Of a stretch of DNA of 64,000 nt, positions 31,495 to 40,426 are shown piece after piece. Source of the stretch: an uncultured Pelagibacteraceae bacterium. GTDB lineage: Bacteria > Pseudomonadota > Alphaproteobacteria > Pelagibacterales > Pelagibacteraceae. The stretch lies in assembly GCA_902554135.1 (NCBI GenBank), contig CACDNJ010000001.1:30768-94767 (forward strand), written 5' to 3'. Both the position numbers and the translations under genes were made by a program. Position 1 is the first letter of the stretch, and the number at the start of each line of letters is the position of its first letter. The notes beneath the pieces were generated by a model that was not told the origin of the DNA, ran no database searches, and saw only the letters and a program-made list of their open reading frames with translations.

Positions 31495-33828
31495 ATGGAG
31501 AAAATTTTCACTAGTTTGGACATACGCGATCCAGGTCTTAGAACATTACCACCAGGAGTTGAGAGATATTTTGTTGAAGGTGGTGGCTTGTCAGTTTTAG
31601 AAGTTTTGCCAGAAGATAAACTAGAAATCATTAATGATGAAGGCAAACAAACCTGTGAAGTTATAGCTTTTAACTCTAAAGGCAAATGTGATTTGTCAAT
31701 TTTAAACTTAAAAGAAAATGCTGATGCTGGTTTTTCAAAAAAAACAATTTCACAAGATGAAAAGATTTCGAAATTATTTAAACGTAAAAACATAGATCTC
31801 AATAAAGCAAAATCATCAATAATATTTGATAAAGATTGTCCTGTTGGTGAAAAAATAACTTTAAAGTCAAAAGACAAATGTACAGTAATGATAGCAGCTC
31901 CCGGCGAAGCTATGAATGTACACAATCAAAACCCTCCGACCGATTTAACTATTTTTTTGAATAAATCTAAATTTGAAGACAAAGAAGAACAATATGTTTT
32001 ACCCGAGCCTCTTGGCGATGTTAGAGATGAGAAATTTATCAAAAGACGTACTGTTGAAACTTATGAAGTAAAAAAAGGAGAATATATTCAGATCATAGAT
32101 ACAGGCGGCAGACAGTGTTCGGACTTTTTAGCTTTTGATAAAGCAAAATTAGATAAAAGGATTGAAAGCATAATTGATTCTACAGGAACTCGTACATTTA
32201 TGGGTTCTGCTTATCCTGGTCCTGGTTTGTTTTCCAAGTTTCTTGATGCATATCACGACCCAATGGTAGAGGTTGTTCGAGATACCGTTGGTAGACATGA
32301 TACTTTTAACTATGCATGTACTGCAAAATATTATGAGGATATGGGTTATTTTGGCCACATAAATTGTTCAGAGAATTTTAATAAAGCTTTAAAAAAATAT
32401 GAAGTAAAACCGAGAAAAGGGTGGACTGCCATTAATCTTTTTTTTAATACAAATATTAATCAATTAAATGTTGCATCCTTTGATGAACCTTGGTCAAGAC
32501 CGGGAGATTATGTGTTATTTAGAGCCACAAAAGATTTAATCTGCGCTTCTTCAGCCTGTCCTTGTGATGTTGATCCAGCAAATGGATGGAATCCAACTGA
32601 TATATTTGTTAGAACCTATCCTAAAGAACAAAAATATTCGAAAGCTATAGCGTTTAGAATGAAAGAAGACTCAAAACCTAAGTTGACTAAAGAAACTGGA
32701 TTTCACAATAAAACTTCAAAACTCACTAGAAACTTTGTTGATTACAATGGCTATTGGTTAGCCAATAATTATACAAATTACGGTACCATTAACGAATATA
32801 CAGCCTGCAGAGAAAAAGCTATTGCCATTGATCTTTCTCCGTTAAGAAAATTTGAAGTTGTGGGTCCAGACTCTGAAAATTTAATGCAATACGCACTGAC
32901 TCGTAATGTAAAAAAACTCTCTATAGGACAAGTGAGTTATTCGGCTATGTGTTACGAAAACGGATGTATGATTGACGATGGAACAATTTTTCGTTTAGGC
33001 AAAGATAATTTTCGATGGATTGGTGGACAAGAGTATGGCGGCACATGGTTAAGAGAATTAGCTAAGAAGAAAAAATATAAAGTTTGGGTAAAATCTTCAA
33101 CAGATCAAATTCATAACATTTCAGTTCAAGGACCGAATAGTAGAAAAATTTTAGAAAAATTTATTTGGACAGCGCCTGCACAACCAAAATTAAACGAACT
33201 TCAGTGGTTTAGATTTGCTATAGCCAGAATTGATGATCATATAGGAACTCCAATTATAGTATCTAGAACAGGATACACAGGTGAATTAGGATTTGAATTA
33301 TGGTGTCATCCTAAAGACGCTTCTAAAGTTTGGGACAAAGTTTGGGAACATGGAAAAGATTTAGGAATAACCCCAATGGGTCTAGAAGGTTTGGATATGG
33401 TGAGAATTGAAGCTGGATTAATTTTTTATGGATATGAATTTAATGATCAAGTAGATCCTTTTGAAGCAGGAATTGGATTTGCTGTACCACTAAAAACAAA
33501 AGAAGATGATTTTTGTGGTAAGGATGCTCTCAAAAAAAGAAAAGAATCTCCACAGAAAAAACTAGTTGGTTTGGAATTAATAGGAAAAGAGCAAGCTGTT
33601 AATGGTGACGGGGTACACGTGGGAAGAGCTACCGTTGGTGTAATAACTAGCGGCATGATATCCCCTGTGTTAAATAAGAACATTGCATTATGTAGAATGG
33701 ATGTTAAATATTCTGATATAGGAACAGAAGTTGAAGTGGGCAAAATTGACGGTCATCAAAAAAGAATTGGAGCAAAAGTTGTTAAGTTTCCTTTTTACGA
33801 TCCAGAAAAATTAAGAGTTAAATCATAA
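31495..33828 (+). CDS. tdm: Trimethylamine N-oxide demethylase (DUF1989-GcvT fusion)
   Basis: Converts TMAO to dimethylamine and formaldehyde in the cytoplasm; the C-terminal half is expected to bind tetrahydrofolate. The 777 residues have a DUF1989 region (about 1-390) with likely metal ligands in RHDTFNYAC (H268, C275) and SSACPCD (C355, C357). A GcvT-type aminomethyltransferase domain follows (about 410-770: REKAIAIDLSPLRKFEVVGPD, SRTGYTGELGFELW, EAGIGFAVPL). This domain order and size are those of characterised Tdm. Divergence from the TMAO-type transporter supports the call. It is followed after one base by a DAO-family gene. Confidence 0.9.
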   Translation: MEKIFTSLDIRDPGLRTLPPGVERYFVEGGGLSVLEVLPEDKLEIINDEGKQTCEVIAFNSKGKCDLSILNLKENADAGFSKKTISQDEKISKLFKRKNIDLNKAKSSIIFDKDCPVGEKITLKSKDKCTVMIAAPGEAMNVHNQNPPTDLTIFLNKSKFEDKEEQYVLPEPLGDVRDEKFIKRRTVETYEVKKGEYIQIIDTGGRQCSDFLAFDKAKLDKRIESIIDSTGTRTFMGSAYPGPGLFSKFLDAYHDPMVEVVRDTVGRHDTFNYACTAKYYEDMGYFGHINCSENFNKALKKYEVKPRKGWTAINLFFNTNINQLNVASFDEPWSRPGDYVLFRATKDLICASSACPCDVDPANGWNPTDIFVRTYPKEQKYSKAIAFRMKEDSKPKLTKETGFHNKTSKLTRNFVDYNGYWLANNYTNYGTINEYTACREKAIAIDLSPLRKFEVVGPDSENLMQYALTRNVKKLSIGQVSYSAMCYENGCMIDDGTIFRLGKDNFRWIGGQEYGGTWLRELAKKKKYKVWVKSSTDQIHNISVQGPNSRKILEKFIWTAPAQPKLNELQWFRFAIARIDDHIGTPIIVSRTGYTGELGFELWCHPKDASKVWDKVWEHGKDLGITPMGLEGLDMVRIEAGLIFYGYEFNDQVDPFEAGIGFAVPLKTKEDDFCGKDALKKRKESPQKKLVGLELIGKEQAVNGDGVHVGRATVGVITSGMISPVLNKNIALCRMDVKYSDIGTEVEVGKIDGHQKRIGAKVVKFPFYDPEKLRVKS

Positions 33829-33829
33829 T

Positions 33830-35176
33830 ATGGCATTTCCTAAAAAAGCAAAATTTGTAATCATTGGCGCTGGCATTCATGGGTTAAGTACTGCTTGGCA
33901 TTTGTCAGAAAAACTTAAGAAAAAAAATGGCAACGGTTCAGGTAACGATATAGTTGTTATTGATAAAAGCGGAATAGCATCAGGTGCGAGCGGAGTTGCT
34001 TGCGGTGTAGTTAGAAATAATTACTTTCAACCCGCCATGAGAGAACTCATGATGCATAGTGTTAAAGTTTGGGAAAGCGATCCAAAAAACTTTAGCTATC
34101 ATCCAGTTGGTTACATGCAAATAAGTCCAGAGAGTATGCACAAAGATGTTGCAAGCATCTATAAACAACAAAAAGAAATTGGTTACGAATCTACATTTAT
34201 TGAAGGAAAAAAAGATTCAGATGAATATATGAAAAATATTTTTCACGATTGGCAAGCTAAAGGTATTACTTCTGTGTTACATGAGAAAAGAGGAGGGTAT
34301 GCAAATAATACTGCCTCTATTTATGGGTTAGCAAACAAAGCAGAAAGTTTTGGCGTTAGAATAATAACTGGAACTGAAGTTACAGGTTTTAAAAGAGGAA
34401 GTAATAGTAAAGCTGTAACGGGCGTTGTGACTGCAAAAGGAACCATTGATTGTGAGCAAGTAGTTGTAGCTGTTGGTCCATGGGTAAAAAGAATATGGGA
34501 TAGACTTGAACTTCCTAAAAAAATTTCAATCAAAGATGAAAAAGGTAAAATACATAAAGATTATCCAATGTGGATATACTGGATGTTAACAGAAGGTGTA
34601 TTGGGCGTTGACCCTAATCTTCAAAAAACCAATGATGGTAAAATGCCACCAGTAATCCATGTAGATAGTGATGCGCATTTATATTCTGATGTCGATGGAT
34701 CTTTAATAACTGATAAAATGTGGGGCATATATTACAAACCAGATTTTAATTTTAAAGGAGTTCAAGGAGGGTCTGCTCCTTATAAAATAATTAGGCCAGT
34801 TGATGAAGTAAAAGTAGATCCTTATGGACCAGATTCCCCAGACTATCAAACGACAGATGAATTTGCTCATATGTGGTGCTCTGCTTTAGCTCATTGTCAA
34901 AAAAGATTTAAAGGTAAAATTAAATTTTATCATAAAGGTCCATCAGGAGGACTTGGGTGTTTTACACCAGATTCTTTTCCCATATTCGATAGATTTTGTG
35001 AGAATGTTTATGTAATCGCTGACTCTAACCATGGTTATAAAATGATTGGAGTTGGAGATTTAGTTTCTGATGAAATTTTAGGGAAGGAAAACTCACTTCT
35101 TAAACCATTTAGATTCAATCGATACGCGAAAGGTCAATTACATCCAGTATCTAGCAGTCCTTTTCCTTGGAGCTAA
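33830..35176 (+). CDS. DAO-family FAD-dependent oxidoreductase
   Basis: The 448-residue flavoprotein has a Rossmann FAD motif at the N-terminus (VIIGAGIHGLSTAWHLSEK) and the C-terminal HGYKMIGVGDLVSDEIL typical of sarcosine/dimethylglycine dehydrogenase relatives. A central insertion (about 220-345) is unlike MgdA in this window. It starts one base after tdm and is surely co-transcribed. The substrate is probably a secondary or tertiary N-methyl amine or amino acid. Because no dmmABC is present, it is a candidate for handling dimethylamine-derived intermediates, but that is inference. Confidence 0.8.
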   Translation: MAFPKKAKFVIIGAGIHGLSTAWHLSEKLKKKNGNGSGNDIVVIDKSGIASGASGVACGVVRNNYFQPAMRELMMHSVKVWESDPKNFSYHPVGYMQISPESMHKDVASIYKQQKEIGYESTFIEGKKDSDEYMKNIFHDWQAKGITSVLHEKRGGYANNTASIYGLANKAESFGVRIITGTEVTGFKRGSNSKAVTGVVTAKGTIDCEQVVVAVGPWVKRIWDRLELPKKISIKDEKGKIHKDYPMWIYWMLTEGVLGVDPNLQKTNDGKMPPVIHVDSDAHLYSDVDGSLITDKMWGIYYKPDFNFKGVQGGSAPYKIIRPVDEVKVDPYGPDSPDYQTTDEFAHMWCSALAHCQKRFKGKIKFYHKGPSGGLGCFTPDSFPIFDRFCENVYVIADSNHGYKMIGVGDLVSDEILGKENSLLKPFRFNRYAKGQLHPVSSSPFPWS

Positions 35177-35247
35177 ATCTAGACGAGTATTTGTTTTTCG
35201 GCTAACATATTTCAAATTTTATTAATCTTTGGGAGGGGGATTAGTTT

Positions 35248-36717
35248 ATGACGGATCTAGAAAAACACGTTAACCAACCAGGACGTGATAAATTAGTTAA
35301 AAAAGTTAGAGAAAAAATTAACGAATTAGGAATTACATACATTTATTACCAATTCATATCTGTAACAGGACGTGTTGTTGGTAAAGGAATTCCCGCAGAC
35401 CATTGGGAAAGAACTGCAGAAAAAGGTTTTCAATTAGTTTATGGATCTACAGCTAATTTATTTGTAGATAGACACAAAAATTATATCGGTTATGGCCCTG
35501 AAGCTATGGAGCTTGTTGGTATACCTGACCCTGAAACTTTCTGTCAATTACCTTGGGACAAAAGAATTGGAAGAGTTTTTGTCACATGTTTTAGAAACAG
35601 AGAAGAAAGAAAAAATCCAGGAGGACATTTAACTTCTGATTGTCGAGGAAATCTTAGAATATTTATGGATGAATTTCAGAAAAAACATGGATTAGAATTG
35701 AGAGTTGGAACTGAGCCTGAAATGATGTGGTTGACAAAAAATCCTGATGGGACCCCTACTGGATCAGGTTTTTCTAAACCATACTGTTATCACATTGATC
35801 AATTTGAGTCATTGAGACCTGTGTTTATGAAAGTAATAGAGTACGCTAAAGCCATGGGTTTAGATATGATACAAGGTGACCATGAAGATGCTCCAGGACA
35901 ATTAGAACTTAACTGGACCTACGATAATGTTTTAAGAAACGCTGATAGACTTTCTACTTACAGACAAATTTGTGCGCAAGTTGCTAGAGAACATAATTTA
36001 ATAGCATGCTTTATGACAAAACCATTTATGGGCGTATCTGCAAGTGGTTGCCATACAAACATGTCTTTATGGAAAGGTGGAAAAGTTGTAACAAACAAAT
36101 TAGGTAATAAAAAATTACCTGGAGTAGAGGAAGTGTTTGGTTATGTTGAAGGAGGAACAAATACATTTATGCCTGATACTAAAGATATGCAACTACCAGG
36201 CAAAATTGGTTTACAGTCAATTGCTGGAATAATGGAACACTTACCGGCGTTAACTGCATTAGGATCTTCGACGGTTAATTCTTACAGAAGACTTTGGGAC
36301 CAAGGTTTCTGGGCTCCTGTTTATGCAGATTGGGGATATCAAAATAGAACTTGTGGTCTAAGAGTATCAGCTCCTGGAAGATTTGAGTATAGATCGGTTG
36401 ACTCTATGCATAATCCATATCTTTTAGGTGCAGCTATATTAAAAGCTTGTGATCACGGTATTTCAAAAAAACTAGTACCATCTAAGCCTGAATCTAGAAG
36501 TATGTACGAAGCTAAAAAAGAAGGTAAAGATGTCAAAAAACTTCCATTAAGTCTAGGAGAAGCTCTAGATAGATTAGCCGAAGATGAAGTTATTAAATCA
36601 TCAATGCCAGATGAAATGTATAAAGTCTTTCACTGGTATAAAAATGACGAATGGGAAAAATTCTTAGGTGCCACGACCCAGTGGGATCTTGATACCTACT
36701 TGGATTGTTTACCATAG
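35248..36717 (+). CDS. Glutamine synthetase family paralogue (489 residues)
   Basis: ATP-dependent ligase of the glutamine synthetase superfamily, longer than the neighbouring GmaS and clearly divergent from it. The glutamate and metal ligands look intact: TEPEMMW, QGDHEDAPGQLELNW, SGCHTNMSLW, NSYRRLW and FEYRSVDSMHNPYL. A strong Shine-Dalgarno (GGGAGGGGG) precedes the ATG. It lies directly before mgsABC and could supply glutamine or a gamma-glutamyl amide to them. Its amine substrate (ammonia, methylamine or other) cannot be told from sequence. Confidence 0.8.
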   Translation: MTDLEKHVNQPGRDKLVKKVREKINELGITYIYYQFISVTGRVVGKGIPADHWERTAEKGFQLVYGSTANLFVDRHKNYIGYGPEAMELVGIPDPETFCQLPWDKRIGRVFVTCFRNREERKNPGGHLTSDCRGNLRIFMDEFQKKHGLELRVGTEPEMMWLTKNPDGTPTGSGFSKPYCYHIDQFESLRPVFMKVIEYAKAMGLDMIQGDHEDAPGQLELNWTYDNVLRNADRLSTYRQICAQVAREHNLIACFMTKPFMGVSASGCHTNMSLWKGGKVVTNKLGNKKLPGVEEVFGYVEGGTNTFMPDTKDMQLPGKIGLQSIAGIMEHLPALTALGSSTVNSYRRLWDQGFWAPVYADWGYQNRTCGLRVSAPGRFEYRSVDSMHNPYLLGAAILKACDHGISKKLVPSKPESRSMYEAKKEGKDVKKLPLSLGEALDRLAEDEVIKSSMPDEMYKVFHWYKNDEWEKFLGATTQWDLDTYLDCLP

Positions 36718-36737
36718 TCTAAAAGGGAAAATAAACT

Positions 36738-37682
36738 ATGTGTGGAATAGCAGGACTAATTCATAGAGGAAAATCTTCAGATGTAGGAAAAGAACTACAA
36801 GATATGCTTCAAGCATTAAAGCATAGAGGTCCGGATTCTACAGGATACGCATTATATGGCGAAGGTAATAACCAAGGAGATTACATAATGCGTTTCAAGG
36901 TTGGAGAAAACGTTGCTGAGGGAAGTTCTGCGGTCAAAGAAGATAAATCAGTTTATGACAAAAGAAGAAAACAAGTAGATCAACATATTAGAGATCTTGG
37001 GGGAAACATTCTTAACGATCAACAGTTAACACCTTACTCATTTAGATATGTCATTAAATATGACAAGGACTTGATGGAATTTTCAAAAAAAATTGAAAGT
37101 GTTGAAATGGTTGAAATACTATCTATTGGAAAATCATTAGAACTTATAAAAGATCTCGGCGATGCGAAAGTGGTATCAAAAAGATATGGACTTGATAAAG
37201 TTAAAGGAACTCATGGTATAGGACATGCTAGGATGGCCACAGAGTCTGGTGTGGATATACGTTCAGCGCACCCTTTTTGGGGGTATCCTTTCAGCGATGT
37301 ATCTGTAGTACATAATGGGCAATTAACAAACTATTGGAACAATAGAAGAGTACTAGAAAATAAAGGCATGCGATTTATGTCGGAATGTGATTCTGAATTG
37401 ATTGCTGTTTTTCTTGCAGAAAAAATGAGAAAGGGCGCATCGCTAGAAGAAGGAATGAAAGAATCTCTATCAGGCCTTGATGGAGTTTTTACTTACTTTG
37501 TTGCGACAAAAGACTCATTAGGTATGGCTAAAGATACAATGGCCGCAAAACCTTTAGTATTATATGAGTCAGATGATTTAGTGGCCATGGGTTCAGAAGA
37601 AATTGCAATTAGATCTATATTACCACAAGAAATAGATACCTATGATCCATTTGATGGTGAGGTAAAAGTATGGCAAATTTAA
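36738..37682 (+). CDS. mgsA: N-methylglutamate synthase subunit A (class-II amidotransferase-like)
   Basis: GlxB-like protein of 314 residues with the Ntn amidotransferase fold. Cys2 in MCGIAGLIHRG is the expected nucleophile, and LKHRGPDSTG, GIGHARMATESG and HNGQLTNYW are conserved. In the N-methylglutamate pathway, MgsABC convert gamma-glutamylmethylamide or methylamine plus glutamate into N-methylglutamate. The gene overlaps mgsB by 13 bases. On its own it could be a glutamate-synthase-like module; gmaS and mgd genes nearby favour Mgs. Confidence 0.85.
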   Translation: MCGIAGLIHRGKSSDVGKELQDMLQALKHRGPDSTGYALYGEGNNQGDYIMRFKVGENVAEGSSAVKEDKSVYDKRRKQVDQHIRDLGGNILNDQQLTPYSFRYVIKYDKDLMEFSKKIESVEMVEILSIGKSLELIKDLGDAKVVSKRYGLDKVKGTHGIGHARMATESGVDIRSAHPFWGYPFSDVSVVHNGQLTNYWNNRRVLENKGMRFMSECDSELIAVFLAEKMRKGASLEEGMKESLSGLDGVFTYFVATKDSLGMAKDTMAAKPLVLYESDDLVAMGSEEIAIRSILPQEIDTYDPFDGEVKVWQI

Positions 37683-38524
37683 AAACACCTACAAAAAAAA
37701 CAAAAGCCCAATCAATGGGTATGCACACAGAAACTTTAACTGGAAAAACTCAGCAGAAATTTTTTAATCCAGACGAAGCAGAAAATTTCTTTTATTGGGG
37801 AACCTACGACGTAGATTTTAATAAAAGAACAGAAATTGACGTGAAAGATATGGACTGTAATGAAGCCAATAAAAAAATAGATTCTTTGATGAGCGAAGGT
37901 TACGGAACAATCGTAATTAAAAATCCTCAAGGAAAGCATAGTTTGGGTGTTGGAATATTAAATAAACTTAATTTGATTTTTGAGGGAAGTTTAGGTTATT
38001 TCGGAATTGGTTCAATAGATGGACCTATAGTCAGAGTTAATGGGCGTGTCGGATGGTCGTGTGCTGAAAATATGATGGCCGGCAAAGTAGTAATAGAAAA
38101 AAATGCTGGATCATGCTTTGGTGCTGCTATTAGGGGTGGAGATTTAGTTTGTAAAGGAAGTGTGGGCGCAAGAACTGGTATTGACCAGAAAGGTGGTTCA
38201 ATAATTGTTGGTGGAGATGCTGGTGCATTTACAGGTTTTATGATGCAAAGAGGCAGAATAGTTATTTTGGGAGATGTTGGTATCAACCTTGGTGACTCAA
38301 TGTATGATGGAACTATATATGTGGGTGGAAAAATTGGTTCTTTTGGTAGCGATGCTGTAAAAGCCTCTATGACAAAAAATGACATAGACTGGCTAAAAAG
38401 AAAACTTAAAGTAGCAGAAATTGGTAGTGATTTTGATGTTTCAAAAATGACAAAAGTAGTAGCTGGTAAAAAACTTTGGAACTATGACGCTTTGGAACCA
38501 ACAGAGAAAAAAGGAGCTATATAA
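37670..38524 (+). CDS. mgsB: N-methylglutamate synthase subunit B (GXGXG domain)
   Basis: GlxC-like protein of 284 residues equivalent to the C-terminal GXGXG beta-helix domain of glutamate synthase. Repeats of the type G-x-V-x-V-x-G-x-x-G are seen from about residue 115 (GPIVRVNGRVGWSCAENMMAGKVVIEKNAGSC in pieces) to 230. The first 40 residues are basic and unlike the domain. The start overlaps mgsA by 13 bases, and the stop overlaps mgsC by one base (TAATG), so the three subunits are translationally coupled. Confidence 0.87.
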   Translation: MANLKTPTKKTKAQSMGMHTETLTGKTQQKFFNPDEAENFFYWGTYDVDFNKRTEIDVKDMDCNEANKKIDSLMSEGYGTIVIKNPQGKHSLGVGILNKLNLIFEGSLGYFGIGSIDGPIVRVNGRVGWSCAENMMAGKVVIEKNAGSCFGAAIRGGDLVCKGSVGARTGIDQKGGSIIVGGDAGAFTGFMMQRGRIVILGDVGINLGDSMYDGTIYVGGKIGSFGSDAVKASMTKNDIDWLKRKLKVAEIGSDFDVSKMTKVVAGKKLWNYDALEPTEKKGAI

Positions 38525-39903
38525 TGGCAAAGAAAAAAGTTAATGGCAAAACAAATGGAAAAAGTCAGTTTGCAAAAAGAAACAAAAGTTTATTAGGTTA
38601 TAATTCAATTTTTACACCTGAAGTTATTGACGACATACATATTAAAGCTCAATTAGGAAGATACAGAATGCGTGGAATGGCATTAATGAAAAAAATTCCA
38701 ACATTCGATGATTTAGTTTTTTTACCAGGAACGCTAACAAGATTTGTAATTGAAGGTTACAGAGAAAAATGTGAAACAAAAACTATAATAGGACCAAGAT
38801 GTGAGAATCCTATTGAATTAGATATTCCTGTTTATATTACTGGAATGAGTTTCGGAGCTCTTTCTTATGAAGCAAAAACTGCACTTGCAAGAGGAGCTAC
38901 TATGGCGGGTTCAGCAACTTGTTCTGGTGAAGGTGGAATGATACCCGATGAAAGAAGATATTCAGAAAAATGGTTTTATCAGTGTATTCAATCAAGATAT
39001 GGATTTAATCCTCATCACGCTCAGTTAGCTGATGGGATAGAAGTGTTTATTGGACAAGGTCAAAAAGTTGGTATGGGTGGGCATTTAATGGGTCAAAAAG
39101 TTACTGACCAAGTTGCAGAAATGAGATCTTTGCCGGCTGGTATTGATCAAAGATCACCGGCTCGACACCCCGATTGGTTAGGTCCTGATGATTTAGCATT
39201 GAAAGTTCAAGAACTAAGAGAATTAACTAAAAATAAAGTACCAATACAATTAAAACTTGGAGCAGCAAAAGTTTATGATGATGTGCGTATGGCCGCTAAG
39301 TGTGATCCAGATTCTATCTATTTAGATGGGATGGAAGGTTCAACCGGTGCAGGACCACATATTGCTGCAGCTAATACTGGAATACCTGGAATAGCAGCAA
39401 TTAGAGAAGCTAGAAGAGCTCTTGATGACGTAGGCAAAACAGGGAAAGTAACTCTTATTTATGCTGGTGGTGTTAGAGATGGCGCTGATATGGCAAAAGC
39501 TCTTGCATTAGGAGCAGATGCAATCGCAATAGGTACAGGTGCCATGATTGCTCTAAACTGTAATAAAGAAATTCCTGAATCTAATTTTGAAAAAGAAATG
39601 GGAGTTCCCGCAGGTCATTGTTATCATTGTCATACAGGTCGTTGCCCTGTTGGTGTTGCGACTCAAGATCCGAAATTAAGAAAAAGGTTAAATCCTGATG
39701 ATGCCGCAGTAAGAGTTTACAATTATTTACATACGATGACCTTGGAAGCTCAATTGCTAGCAAGAGCATGTGGAAAAACAAATATACATTCGTTAGAACC
39801 AGAAGATATGGCTGCATTAACCATGGAAGCTTCTGCGCTTGCGAAAGTTCCTTTATCAGGAACAAATCATACTGTAGGAGTTGACGACTTCCATAAAATT
39901 TAA
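38524..39903 (+). CDS. mgsC: N-methylglutamate synthase subunit C (FMN/Fe-S glutamate synthase domain)
   Basis: GlxD-like protein of 459 residues, equivalent to the FMN-binding synthase barrel of glutamate synthase. Visible are YITGMSFGALSYEAK, QLKLGAAKVYDDV, LDGMEGSTGAGP and the iron-sulfur motif with C366, C369 and C374 (CYHCHTGRCPVG). The N-terminus is lysine-rich (MAKKKVNGKTNGKSQFAKR). An AGGAG lies a few bases before the ATG. The set mgsABC plus gmaS plus mgdABCD defines the N-methylglutamate route. Confidence 0.9.
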   Translation: MAKKKVNGKTNGKSQFAKRNKSLLGYNSIFTPEVIDDIHIKAQLGRYRMRGMALMKKIPTFDDLVFLPGTLTRFVIEGYREKCETKTIIGPRCENPIELDIPVYITGMSFGALSYEAKTALARGATMAGSATCSGEGGMIPDERRYSEKWFYQCIQSRYGFNPHHAQLADGIEVFIGQGQKVGMGGHLMGQKVTDQVAEMRSLPAGIDQRSPARHPDWLGPDDLALKVQELRELTKNKVPIQLKLGAAKVYDDVRMAAKCDPDSIYLDGMEGSTGAGPHIAAANTGIPGIAAIREARRALDDVGKTGKVTLIYAGGVRDGADMAKALALGADAIAIGTGAMIALNCNKEIPESNFEKEMGVPAGHCYHCHTGRCPVGVATQDPKLRKRLNPDDAAVRVYNYLHTMTLEAQLLARACGKTNIHSLEPEDMAALTMEASALAKVPLSGTNHTVGVDDFHKI

Positions 39904-39913
39904 AGGATCAGAT

Positions 39914-40312
39914 ATGGCAAAAAAGAAGAAAAATAAACAAACTACTAAAGGTCAGCTCGGTAAAAAAAAAGAAACGGCTAGAGAAAAAATGATAGGCCAA
40001 ACTATTGGATATCGATATGATGTAAACTTATTGCCTGATTATAAAAAACTTACTCCTTTTTTAAAAAAATACATTGAACATATGGGTTGGGATGATCTTA
40101 ATTGGTTAGAAGATGTACATATGGGTTATGAAGAAAATAGGCCTGCTGTCTTTGATAGAAATGCTAATGGCTGGGTAACTATACCTAAAAAAATTAAATT
40201 GCCAGATAATCAACAAGATAGAGATATGATTGCACGAGAGTTGCTAGTTAAGTTTCAAATGTCTCCAAATCATCCCCTTGTAGATTTAAAAAAAGCATAC
40301 AGAAAATTTTAG
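39914..40312 (+). CDS. Unknown 132-residue protein following mgsC
   Basis: I do not recognise this protein. A very basic N-terminus (MAKKKKNKQTTKGQLGKKK) leads into a soluble, mixed-charge domain with LLPDYKKLTPFLKKYIEHMGWDDLNWLEDVHMGYEENRP and a final PNHPLVDLKKAYRKF. No membrane segment or cofactor motif is seen. I start it at 39914, where AAAGGA is correctly spaced, rather than at 39881 inside mgsC. Position, 10 bases behind mgsC, makes it a candidate accessory subunit of N-methylglutamate synthase. Confidence 0.75.
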   Translation: MAKKKKNKQTTKGQLGKKKETAREKMIGQTIGYRYDVNLLPDYKKLTPFLKKYIEHMGWDDLNWLEDVHMGYEENRPAVFDRNANGWVTIPKKIKLPDNQQDRDMIARELLVKFQMSPNHPLVDLKKAYRKF

Positions 40313-40426
40313 TATTCACACAATCTTTGGTTGAAACAAAAACTAAAAGCATTGTCATATAACAATTCTACGTAGTTGTACTACTTGTCGCACCCAATAC
40401 AATAATCTTCAAAAAGAGGAGGGAAT

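Noticed and set aside
31389..31925. 178-codon open frame on the minus strand across the tmoX-tdm gap and the start of tdm
   Set aside because: It is antisense to the conserved tdm N-terminus, has no family resemblance, and would cover both divergent promoters.
37996..38385. 129-codon minus-strand frame inside mgsB
   Set aside because: Pro/Ile-rich mirror of the glycine-rich GXGXG repeats of mgsB; a shadow frame.
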